DNA of 15,777 nt from Acidobacteriota bacterium (lineage in GTDB: Bacteria > Acidobacteriota > Blastocatellia > Pyrinomonadales > Pyrinomonadaceae): positions 1 through 15,777 of the forward strand of contig JADYZI010000003.1 in the NCBI GenBank assembly GCA_020853255.1. The letters run 5' to 3'. Position numbers and translations under genes: made by a program. This document shows positions 1 to 5,660 of the stretch, one piece after another. How positions within the stretch are numbered: the stretch's first letter is position 1; each line of letters starts with the position of its first letter. The notes below the pieces were generated by a model that was not told the DNA's origin, searched no databases, and saw nothing but the letters and a program-made list of their open reading frames with translations.

Positions 1-50
1 GCACTTTCCGTGACCACCATCTCGATCGAAGGTGCTGCAACTGCTGACAT
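1..50 (-). CDS. 5' end of an unidentified gene, cut by window edge
   Basis: An ATG (complement of 48-50) opens a frame MSAVAAPSIEMVVTES that runs off the left edge of the window. It is preceded by a good ribosome binding site, AGGAG (complement of 62-66), 11 nt before the ATG, which is stronger than most in this window. Only 16 residues are visible, so no family can be assigned. The segment MVVTES resembles the first strand of A-type Fe-S carriers (IscA/ErpA/SufA), which would fit the nearby Mrp gene on the same strand, but this is a guess. It lies 113 bp downstream of the small membrane protein gene, so it probably has its own promoter. Confidence 0.5.
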   Translation of the reverse strand, partial: MSAVAAPSIEMVVTES

Positions 51-163
51 ATTGATAATTGCTCCTGATCAAAAATTAAGACCCGCCCCGGCGAATCTTT
101 ACGTTAATGTAAATATTACTTAAATTCACGAAAAAATACAATCACATCGTGTTCTCTATCGCA

Positions 164-610
164 TCAATTGTCCGAAAACAGTGAATCGAGCAGCTTTTGA
201 TCTTTGCTTATCACATAGGCGCAAAATATCAATGTATGAAAGAAAGCGAGTATCAATGATATAAAACTGCGTCTCTCCCGGCGTTCGCAAGCGGAGAAGA
301 TGGCAAGGACACTGGTATCGTCGTCGCGTTCCTCGGCTGTTGGCTTGAACACGATCTTTGAACCAAGGAAAAACGAAAAATACGATGTCACAAAAACTAC
401 GGTTATCGCCGTGAGGCCCATTGCGAGATAGATCTCGACGGGACCCGCGGATGTAGTGATGGCTCCTACCCATTGGAAGATAGTAAATCCTATAAATAAC
501 AAACCGAGCAACGGGCGTTCATCCTTTTCAACTACGCTTGCGGATTCCTCCGCGGCATCTGCCTTGGCTTGCTGATAGGTTGTGTAGAGTTTGAATACGC
601 GTTTTAGCAC
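164..610 (-). CDS. small three-helix membrane protein, unknown function
   Basis: 148 residues starting at GTG (complement of 608-610). No in-frame ATG lies nearby and the ribosome binding site is weak. A charged N-terminal region (residues 1-33, Lys/Glu/Ala-rich) is followed by three hydrophobic stretches at about 34-56, 58-83 and 115-135. A polar, Asp/Glu/Arg-rich loop (about 88-114) separates the second and third. The short tail ends in an acidic FSDN. I do not recognise the family and see no catalytic motif. It begins 33 bp after the mrp stop on the same strand and could be co-transcribed with it. Confidence 0.6.
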   Translation of the reverse strand: MLKRVFKLYTTYQQAKADAAEESASVVEKDERPLLGLLFIGFTIFQWVGAITTSAGPVEIYLAMGLTAITVVFVTSYFSFFLGSKIVFKPTAEERDDDTSVLAIFSACERRERRSFISLILAFFHTLIFCAYVISKDQKLLDSLFSDN

Positions 611-643
611 ATGCCAGCACGGTCACCGGAAAATTCGTCAGAC

Positions 644-1723
644 TCACGCCCGCGACACTATGGTCAATTCCGGTTTCATCGCTTCGATCGAAACTTGTCG
701 AGCCACTTCTTCGGCGATCTTACGGAAGGCGGCGGCTTGGGGTGAATCGGGCGATCCTACAACGGCGGGCACGCCGGTGTCGCCGCCTTCGCGGACCTCC
801 ATCCCGAGCGGCACTTCGCCGAGCAGGTTCAGGCCGTATTCATCGGCCAGTTTCTGGCCGCCGCCTTTGCCAAAAATGTCATAGCGGTTGCCTGTGTCCG
901 GTGCGATAAAGTACGACATATTCTCTACCACGCCAAGAACGGGCACGTGGACCTGCTCAAACATCTTGACCGAACGGCGAACGTCAGACAGCGAAACTTC
1001 CTGCGGAGTTGTGACGATGACGGCCCCTTGCACGGGCACAAGCTGTGCAAGCGAAAGCTGGACATCGCCGGTTCCGGGCGGCATATCGACTATAAGATAG
1101 TCAAGCTCGCCCCAATTTACATCGGTCAAAAACTGCCGCACAACTCCGTGCAGCATTGGGCCGCGAAGCACCATTGGTTTGTCGCGCGGCACAAGCACTG
1201 CCATCGAGATCATCCTGACACCGTGTGCCTGCAGCGGGATAAGCTGGCCGTTAAATACCGGCGGTTGATCAAAGCCCGTGCCGAGCATCAGCGGCACGTT
1301 GGGCCCGTAAACGTCAGCGTCCATCAGCCCGACCTTTGCACCGTTTTGGGCGAGTGCGACGGCAAGGTTCACCGCCACGGTCGATTTCCCGACGCCTCCT
1401 TTGCCCGATGAAACGGCAATGATGTTCTTCACGCCCTGGATCGCGACATTGTTTGCAACACCGCGTCCCTGCGGCACCTCGGCGTCCATTGTGACCTTAA
1501 CGTTCGTCACGCCTTCGAGGCCGCTTACGATGCGGTCCGCATCGGCCTCCATCTCTTCCTTTACCGGGCACGCCGGCGTCGTCAAAACGATGCGGAACGA
1601 AACATCGCCGCCGTCGATCTTAAGATCGCGAACAAACCCCAATGTTACGATGTCTTTTCGAAGATCGGGGTCGATGATCTGCTTCAGTGAGTTCAATACA
1701 ATTTCTTCGGTGAGTTGGCTCAT
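644..1723 (-). CDS. mrp: Mrp/ApbC-type iron-sulfur carrier P-loop ATPase
   Basis: 359 residues, normal length for the family. An N-terminal MIP18/DUF59 domain (about 4-83) carries DPDLRKDIVTLGF at 18-30 and the conserved Cys in TTPACP (Cys52). The Mrp/NBP35 domain follows (about 97-345): deviant Walker A GKGGVGKST at 107-115, switch MDADVYGPN at 134-142, Walker B IVDMPPGTGD at 211-220, and ENMSYF at 268-273. Family members bind and pass on Fe-S clusters in the cytosol. The C-terminal CxxC that holds a bridging cluster in E. coli ApbC is absent: after ENMSYF comes IAPDTGNRYDIFGKGGG. Some bacterial Mrp proteins share this loss. The gene starts at ATG 1723, 12 bp after the hicB stop on the same strand, so read-through from hicAB is likely. 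Confidence 0.93.
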   Translation of the reverse strand: MSQLTEEIVLNSLKQIIDPDLRKDIVTLGFVRDLKIDGGDVSFRIVLTTPACPVKEEMEADADRIVSGLEGVTNVKVTMDAEVPQGRGVANNVAIQGVKNIIAVSSGKGGVGKSTVAVNLAVALAQNGAKVGLMDADVYGPNVPLMLGTGFDQPPVFNGQLIPLQAHGVRMISMAVLVPRDKPMVLRGPMLHGVVRQFLTDVNWGELDYLIVDMPPGTGDVQLSLAQLVPVQGAVIVTTPQEVSLSDVRRSVKMFEQVHVPVLGVVENMSYFIAPDTGNRYDIFGKGGGQKLADEYGLNLLGEVPLGMEVREGGDTGVPAVVGSPDSPQAAAFRKIAEEVARQVSIEAMKPELTIVSRA

Positions 1724-1735
1724 AAAATAATTCGG

Positions 1736-1966
1736 TTAGGCAGCAAGTTTTTCCTTTACTCTGACTATCTCTTTCTGAACGTTCGGTAACTGCTTGCCGC
1801 GATCCTTCGCCGATTTGATCCAAAGTTCCGCCACGACAGCAAGTTCGTCGAGCGTTTCGTGCAGTGTGTCGCCCTGGGCGAGGCAGCCCTTTAATGCTGG
1901 AACTTCGGCCACGTAACCGCCTTCCTTTACAGGATAGATAACAAAAGGATATTTTAAGCGTTTCAT
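1736..1966 (-). CDS. hicB: HicB-family antitoxin (short form)
   Basis: 76 residues. The segment YPFVIYPVKEGGYVAEVPALKGC (6-28), followed by AQGDTLHETLDELAVVAELWI, is the partial RNase H-like fold typical of HicB antitoxins, which bind and block HicA. The protein ends in a Lys/Glu-rich helix (about 59-76). I see no added helix-turn-helix or ribbon-helix-helix domain, so this is the short form, which may not repress transcription by itself. Its ATG overlaps the hicA stop by 4 bp (ATGA, 1963-1966), implying translational coupling with the toxin upstream. Confidence 0.85.
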   Translation of the reverse strand: MKRLKYPFVIYPVKEGGYVAEVPALKGCLAQGDTLHETLDELAVVAELWIKSAKDRGKQLPNVQKEIVRVKEKLAA

Positions 1967-2199
1967 TTTTCGAATTCTTCTTCAAGCATTTCGATCACAC
2001 GTTTAGCGTAAACCGATTTGACCCGTTTTCCGTGCCTTGGAATGACGAATGAAATATTCTCGCGAACGAAAACATGATGGCTTCCGGTAGTTCTTTCAAC
2101 TATGAAACCTTCCCGCAACAACAAAGTCTCAATCTGTGCAAAAGTGACATCGTTCGGATTGTTCTTGATCCTTTCGAACAATTTCGTTCGCTTTGCCAC
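1963..2199 (-). CDS. hicA: HicA-family mRNA interferase toxin
   Basis: 78 residues. The order of elements fits HicA: a basic N-terminus, QIETLLLREGFIVERTTGSHHVFV with the catalytic His in GSHHVF (about 40-45), then VIPRHGKRVKSVYAKRVIEML. HicA is a double-stranded-RNA-binding-fold ribonuclease that cleaves mRNA when free of HicB. The frame starts at GTG (complement of 2197-2199); an ATG four bases upstream is out of frame, and a stop lies just beyond. No ribosome binding site is clear. The gene is divergent from the ygfZ-like gene, and the 16 bp palindrome at 2207-2222 lies just before its start. Confidence 0.86.
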   Translation of the reverse strand: MAKRTKLFERIKNNPNDVTFAQIETLLLREGFIVERTTGSHHVFVRENISFVIPRHGKRVKSVYAKRVIEMLEEEFEK

Positions 2200-2206
2200 A
2201 CATTTA

Positions 2207-2222
2207 GTTTATTCGAGTAAAC
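2207..2222. promoter_or_regulatory. 16 bp palindrome upstream of hicAB, possible operator
   Basis: GTTTATTCGAGTAAAC has perfect outer arms GTTTA/TAAAC and a self-complementary TCGA centre, with one mismatched pair. It sits 7 bp ahead of the hicA start codon in the 89 bp spacer between hicAB and the divergent ygfZ-like gene, where an operator would be expected. Because this HicB seems to lack a DNA-binding domain, the protein that binds here, if any, is unknown. Confidence 0.35.
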
Positions 2223-2288
2223 CTCAATTGTCATTTCGGCACCGCTTCGATGGCAAGCGCGACCTCAATTTCATAGAATCTAGATTGA

Positions 2289-3242
2289 ATGAACACTGAT
2301 GTTTACAATTGCATTCGCTCCGGCGGCTCAGGTTTTACTGAATTGCCCCGCGGCCTTTTTGCGGTTTGGGGGAAGGAATCGGTCCAATTTTTGGACGGGC
2401 TGATAACAAACGACGTAAAGACACTTGGAGACGGCGACGAGATGCTTGCGGCGTTTCCGAATGCTCAGGGCCGCTTGCTGGCGCTTGTCCGCGTGCTCCG
2501 GCAAGGCGAGCGATTTCTTATCGAAACCGAAGAAGCGACGCGCGAAAAGCTCTTTCAAAATCTTTTTCGTTTCACGTATGCCGGAGATTTTTTTGTTGAA
2601 GACCTGTCAGAGCAATATCGGTATTTTGCGATATGCGCTGACCAGTCAGAACCACCTGCGTTAGCGGGTGGGTTCCTGCCACGCGCCCAGTCAGAACCAC
2701 CTGTGTCAGCGGGTGGGTTCTTGTTCTCCACAGGCCGCTCCACTGCCCATTTTATCTCGGTACCAATGGCCGCCGACTTTCGAGATCAGCTTCTTAAAAA
2801 CGGATCGCTCGAACTTTCAGAAGAGCTTTACGAAACCATTCGGATCGAATCAGGCATACCAAAATTCGGCGTTGATATGGACGAAAACACCATCGTCCCC
2901 GAACTCGGCCTTGACGGACTGATCTCCTATAACAAAGGCTGTTACATCGGCCAGGAGATCATCGCCCGCATCCACTTTCGCGGCCACGTCGCAAAGCAGC
3001 TAACCGGCCTAATCTTCGCCGCACAGGCAGAGACACGACCGGTAGGGAGTGTGCCCCCGAGTGGACTAGAACTCGCGACGCCCGACGGCAAAAACGCCGG
3101 CCGGATCACATCGATCGCTTATTCGCCTGAACGAAAACGGCACATCGCCCTCGCCTATGTACGCTACGATCATCTTCAGGAAGGCACAAAATTGATGAAC
3201 GGCGATCTCGAAGTCGAAGTAACGAAGTTGCCCTTTAATTGA
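2289..3242 (+). CDS. ygfZ: YgfZ/GcvT-like folate-binding protein with in-frame repeat insertion
   Basis: 317 residues. The family signature KGCYIGQE lies at 216-223, followed by HFRGHVAKQLTGL (229-241). The N-terminal block LPRGLFAVWGKESVQFLDGLITNDV (19-43) matches the GcvT/YgfZ fold. YgfZ proteins bind tetrahydrofolate and support Fe-S enzymes such as MiaB, so a place near mrp is reasonable. Residues 119-149 are not family sequence: they come from two copies of a palindromic DNA repeat (2643-2720) read in frame as QSEPPALAGGF and QSEPPVSAGGF. The flanking conserved parts stay in register, so the protein is probably functional with a surface loop of about 31 extra residues. It starts at ATG 2289 with no visible ribosome binding site. 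Confidence 0.88.
   Translation: MNTDVYNCIRSGGSGFTELPRGLFAVWGKESVQFLDGLITNDVKTLGDGDEMLAAFPNAQGRLLALVRVLRQGERFLIETEEATREKLFQNLFRFTYAGDFFVEDLSEQYRYFAICADQSEPPALAGGFLPRAQSEPPVSAGGFLFSTGRSTAHFISVPMAADFRDQLLKNGSLELSEELYETIRIESGIPKFGVDMDENTIVPELGLDGLISYNKGCYIGQEIIARIHFRGHVAKQLTGLIFAAQAETRPVGSVPPSGLELATPDGKNAGRITSIAYSPERKRHIALAYVRYDHLQEGTKLMNGDLEVEVTKLPFN
2643..2720. repeat. two tandem palindromic repeats inside the ygfZ-like gene
   Basis: Two 33 bp copies, 2643-2675 and 2688-2720, differ at 2 positions and repeat with a 45 bp period (exactly 15 codons). Each is an imperfect hairpin: GAACCACCTGC pairs with GCGGGTGGGTTC around a short GTTA or GTCA loop. Both are read in the same frame and give Ser-Glu-Pro-Pro then Ala-Gly-Gly-Phe. 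There is no stop in the frame used. The arrangement indicates a mobile or amplified palindrome tolerated inside a coding region. Confidence 0.85.
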
Positions 3243-3265
3243 CAAAGTGAGGTAAAATATCAACT

Positions 3266-3922
3266 ATGCCATCGGTCGCCGATACAGCCTTGGGAAAGCA
3301 GATCTTTAGGATGCCGCAGGATGATTTTACGCTCGAATTTCCTGAGCCGTTCTTCTACGTCGTAAAAACTCTCGGACGAAAGTTCACCGACCAGGAACTT
3401 CTTGCAATCGACGCGGCCAATGAAGATCTGCGCATTGAAACGAACGCGGACGGCGATTTTGAGATCAATCCCCCTCCATTTCCAGAAACCAGTCGGAAGA
3501 ACTGGGACGTGAATCTACAACTTGGCAATTGGGCAATAAAAGATAGAACCGGTGTTTGCTTTGAATCATCAGCAAAATTCACCTTGCCAAACGGTGCCAA
3601 ACGTATGCCGGATGCGGCGTGGATATTGAAAGACCGTTACTTTGCCCTGTCCGAGAAAGAAAGGTCGGAAAGGTTTGCAAGGATCGCACCGGATTTTGTT
3701 GTTGAGCTTCGATCAAAGTCGGACCGCTTGCCGATCTTGAAGAAGAAGATGAAGGAATATATTGAAAATGGCGTTCGGCTAGGTTGGCTCATTGACCCGC
3801 TTGAAAAAAAGGTCCATATCTATCGCGGCGATGGACAGATCGAGATATTGGAAAACCCGGTCCGCGTTTCGGGCGAAAAGGTACTTCCGGGCTTCAAACT
3901 TGATCTTTCTGATATTTTTTAG
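3266..3922 (+). CDS. Uma2-family (DUF820) nuclease-like protein
   Basis: 218 residues. The order is an N-terminal helical part (20-60), NWDVNLQLGNW, then GVCFESSAKFTLPNGAKRMPDAAWI with the PD of a PD-(D/E)XK core at 115-116, then APDFVVELRSKSD (141-153) giving the E-x-x-S-K motif, then KKKMKEYIENGVRLGWLIDP. This is the Uma2 (DUF820) pattern, a family with a restriction-endonuclease fold and no settled function, abundant in Cyanobacteria and Acidobacteriota. All expected acidic and Lys residues are present. A ribosome binding site (TGAGGT, 3248-3253) lies 12 nt before the ATG. The gene follows the ygfZ-like gene by 23 bp and may share its transcript. Confidence 0.88.
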   Translation: MPSVADTALGKQIFRMPQDDFTLEFPEPFFYVVKTLGRKFTDQELLAIDAANEDLRIETNADGDFEINPPPFPETSRKNWDVNLQLGNWAIKDRTGVCFESSAKFTLPNGAKRMPDAAWILKDRYFALSEKERSERFARIAPDFVVELRSKSDRLPILKKKMKEYIENGVRLGWLIDPLEKKVHIYRGDGQIEILENPVRVSGEKVLPGFKLDLSDIF

Positions 3923-4020
3923 CCGGCCCCGGCCATTGAGATAGATCGAGGTTCGCTCAAACGGCGGGCCTTTTGCATTTTTGATAGAAACCGTCTGAAA
4001 ATGAGCAGAGGCAAATAAGT

Positions 4021-4284
4021 ATGGAAGACCTGGACATTGACCTCCCGAACGCTAAGCTCGCTTACACGATAATCCAATCGCTTCTGGCCGGGCACGCGGC
4101 GTTGAGCGATCTGCTTGTTCTAATGGCGCATGCGCTCGATGAGGACGTGACAAAAGCATTGACGGCGACGAACGAGTGGCAGAACTATCTTGAATCAAAG
4201 CGGGAACTTGAGAATACAAAGGTGCAGATCGAGAAGTTCACCGAGGTATTAAAAGCCCTCGAAGACAACAAAACGGCTAGCTAA
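4021..4284 (+). CDS. small helical protein, unknown function
   Basis: 87 residues, acidic and predicted to be almost all helix. An Ala/Leu-rich first half (about 10-45) is followed by a charged heptad-like stretch (about 55-82, ESKRELENTKVQIEKFTEVL) that could form a coiled coil. There is no signal peptide, membrane segment or known motif. A purine-rich AGAGG lies about 10 nt before ATG 4021, supporting translation. It lies 98 bp after the Uma2 gene and 34 bp before the YpdA-like gene, on the same strand. I do not recognise the family. Confidence 0.6.
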   Translation: MEDLDIDLPNAKLAYTIIQSLLAGHAALSDLLVLMAHALDEDVTKALTATNEWQNYLESKRELENTKVQIEKFTEVLKALEDNKTAS

Positions 4285-4285
4285 T

Positions 4286-4310
4286 AGCTGACAGCTATCA
4301 GCTATCAGCT
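4286..4310. repeat. AGCTATC heptamer tandem array
   Basis: Units AGCTGAC, AGCTATC, AGCTATC and a partial AGCT lie head to tail with a 7 bp period directly after the stop codon of the small helical protein and 8 bp before the ATG of the YpdA-like gene. Unit boundaries form AGCT palindromes. It occupies the place where a ribosome binding site for the next gene would be, and none is seen. Confidence 0.75.
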
Positions 4311-4318
4311 AGATTTTT

Positions 4319-5467
4319 ATGTTGGATCTCATAATCATCGGAGCCGGGCCTGCGGGCATCGCGGCGGCATATGAGGCGAAGAAGGCCGGGCTCGATTACG
4401 TTGTGATCGAGAAAGGGTTGATCGGCAACACGATCTATAACTATCCGGTCGGGCTGACGGTTTTTTCGACGACGAATGAGCTTGAGTTTTTTGATGGCGA
4501 GCTCAAACCCGCGAGAGAAAAGCCGACACGCGAAGAATTGCTTTCTTATTATGTTCGATTTGTGCTGGATAACGAATTGAACGTGCGGACCGAGGAAACA
4601 GTGACCGCGGTGACAAAAAGCTCCCCTCCTTTCAAAGGAGGGGTGGCACCCGCTTCGGGGGCCGGGGTGGTTCTCGCTGGCCACTCGGGTCCTCAGCATC
4701 ACTCTGAGTTGACCCTGCATCAGACAGAGAACCACCCCGGCCTTCGGCCACCCCTCCTTGGTAAGGAGGGGAGTTCTGATGTTCTCTTCACCGTCATGAC
4801 CGACAAGGCCGAATACCGTGCCGCAAACATTCTCTTTGCCATCGGTGCGATGGACCATCCGCGAAAATTGAATGTGCCGGGCGAAGGTCTGCCGAAGGTC
4901 TTTGATCATTTTCGCGAGACATACCCGTGGGTCAAGAAAAAAGCGCTTATCGTCGGCGGGGGAAATTCCGCTGGCGAGGCGGGGTTGTTTCTCGCACAGG
5001 AAGGCGCCGAGACGACACTTGCGATCTTTCGCGGCGATTGGGAGAACAACGACCCAAAACAGGGCTGTATAAAATATTGGGTAAAGCAGCCGCTTGAAGA
5101 AGAGCTGAACCAGCATTGCCTCAAGCTTTTTTTTCTTGGAAAAGTGATCGAGATCCGCGAGAAAGAGGTCGAGTTGGAAAGCGAGAACGGCGAACGCGTT
5201 GTTATCGAAAATGATGTAGTTTTTGTTCTGATCGGATCAGACGCCGACCTGTCGATGCTTAAAGCGCTCGGCGTAGAGACCGAAAGCGGCAAGGCGGGCG
5301 AGGTGCCTGTCTATGATCCCGAAACATTTGAGACAAATGTTCCGGGCATCTACGTCGCAGGACATTTTACACACCAGCGTCATATCAAAGGAGCGATCGA
5401 CGCCGCCAAAACACTTGTGCCAAAGCTCGCTGAGAAGTTGAAACGTGAGCGGGCAGTAGTGGTTTGA
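4319..5467 (+). CDS. YpdA-like FAD/NAD(P)H oxidoreductase with in-frame palindromic insertion
   Basis: 382 residues, about 50 longer than the 320-330 usual for YpdA. FAD-binding IIIGAGPAGIAAAYEA is at 5-20, IEKGLIGNTIYNYPVGLTVFS at 30-50, the NAD(P)H-binding IVGGGNSAGEAGLF at 211-224, AIGAMDHPRKLNVPGE at 174-189, and the second FAD-contact region GIYVAGHF at 343-350. The pattern is that of YpdA, the proposed bacillithiol-disulfide reductase, which lacks the CxxC of thioredoxin reductase. No CxxC is present here either, and the Cys of the YpdA GGGPCG motif is Ala12, so the chemistry may differ. Residues 101-153 are encoded by the palindromic element at 4621-4773 and fall between two strands of the fold. 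ATG 4319 has no visible ribosome binding site. Confidence 0.85.
   Translation: MLDLIIIGAGPAGIAAAYEAKKAGLDYVVIEKGLIGNTIYNYPVGLTVFSTTNELEFFDGELKPAREKPTREELLSYYVRFVLDNELNVRTEETVTAVTKSSPPFKGGVAPASGAGVVLAGHSGPQHHSELTLHQTENHPGLRPPLLGKEGSSDVLFTVMTDKAEYRAANILFAIGAMDHPRKLNVPGEGLPKVFDHFRETYPWVKKKALIVGGGNSAGEAGLFLAQEGAETTLAIFRGDWENNDPKQGCIKYWVKQPLEEELNQHCLKLFFLGKVIEIREKEVELESENGERVVIENDVVFVLIGSDADLSMLKALGVETESGKAGEVPVYDPETFETNVPGIYVAGHFTHQRHIKGAIDAAKTLVPKLAEKLKRERAVVV
4621..4773. repeat. long inverted-repeat element inside the YpdA-like gene
   Basis: The left arm (4621-4675) and right arm (4727-4773) are near-perfect reverse complements apart from one expanded stretch in the left arm. Both end in the sequence GGCCGGGGTGGTTCTC or its complement, around a 51 bp spacer. 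Each arm also holds its own palindrome, such as CCCCTCCTTTCAAAGGAGGGG-type pairing near 4623-4642. The whole element can fold into one long hairpin. It is read in frame without a stop and accounts for almost exactly the surplus length of the host protein. Confidence 0.9.
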
Positions 5468-5523
5468 GTACTGCACGTTTTCTTTATGCATTTCGTGACG
5501 ATCGTTTGATCAATCAGAGGTTT

Positions 5524-5572
5524 TAAACACAAAGGGCACAAAGGGAAAGACGCAAAGGGCACGAAGAAGAAT
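5524..5572. repeat. CACAAAG-type repeat, single arm
   Basis: The spacer downstream of the YpdA-like gene carries the A/G-rich repeated phrase ACACAAAGGGCACAAAGG, then GCAAAGGGCACGAAGAAG. The same phrases form the arms of the inverted repeats at 10748-10848 and 15410-15482, but here I see only one arm, so it may be a decayed copy. Confidence 0.6.
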
Positions 5573-5604
5573 ATAGATCAAACAAAATGCGATCCAAATA
5601 AAAA

Positions 5605-5635
5605 TGCGGCGTCCGGAATTTTCCGAAACGCCGCA
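5605..5635 (-). terminator. rho-independent terminator for the secreted protein gene
   Basis: An 8 bp stem TGCGGCGT/ACGCCGCA (5605-5612 with 5628-5635) continues inward through CGGAA/TTCCG. On the minus strand the hairpin is followed by TTTTTATTT (complement of 5596-5604). It lies 25 nt after the stop of the minus-strand gene at 5661-6767. The plus-strand side also has a T run (AGTTTTTA), so it could act on both strands and serve the YpdA-like gene too. Confidence 0.8.
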
Positions 5636-5660
5636 AATAGTTTTTACGATCAAAAGGCGA

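Noticed and set aside
98..113. TTTAC/GTAAA inverted repeat upstream of the truncated first gene
   Set aside because: Five-base arms in AT-rich DNA are expected by chance, with no supporting -35/-10 pair.
3030..3061. Possible third repeat-derived insert in the ygfZ-like gene (peptide RPVGSVPPSG)
   Set aside because: The loop is only slightly longer than expected, no convincing hairpin forms, and there is no second copy in the window.
3923..4020. GGCCCCGGCC-containing spacer as a terminator after the Uma2 gene
   Set aside because: The stems are short or mismatched and are not followed by a proper T run in position.
4298..5116. 272-residue antisense frame across the YpdA-like gene
   Set aside because: It is opposite a clear family member with intact motifs. 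Its sequence has no recognisable domain and is Arg/Cys/His-rich like other antisense shadows.
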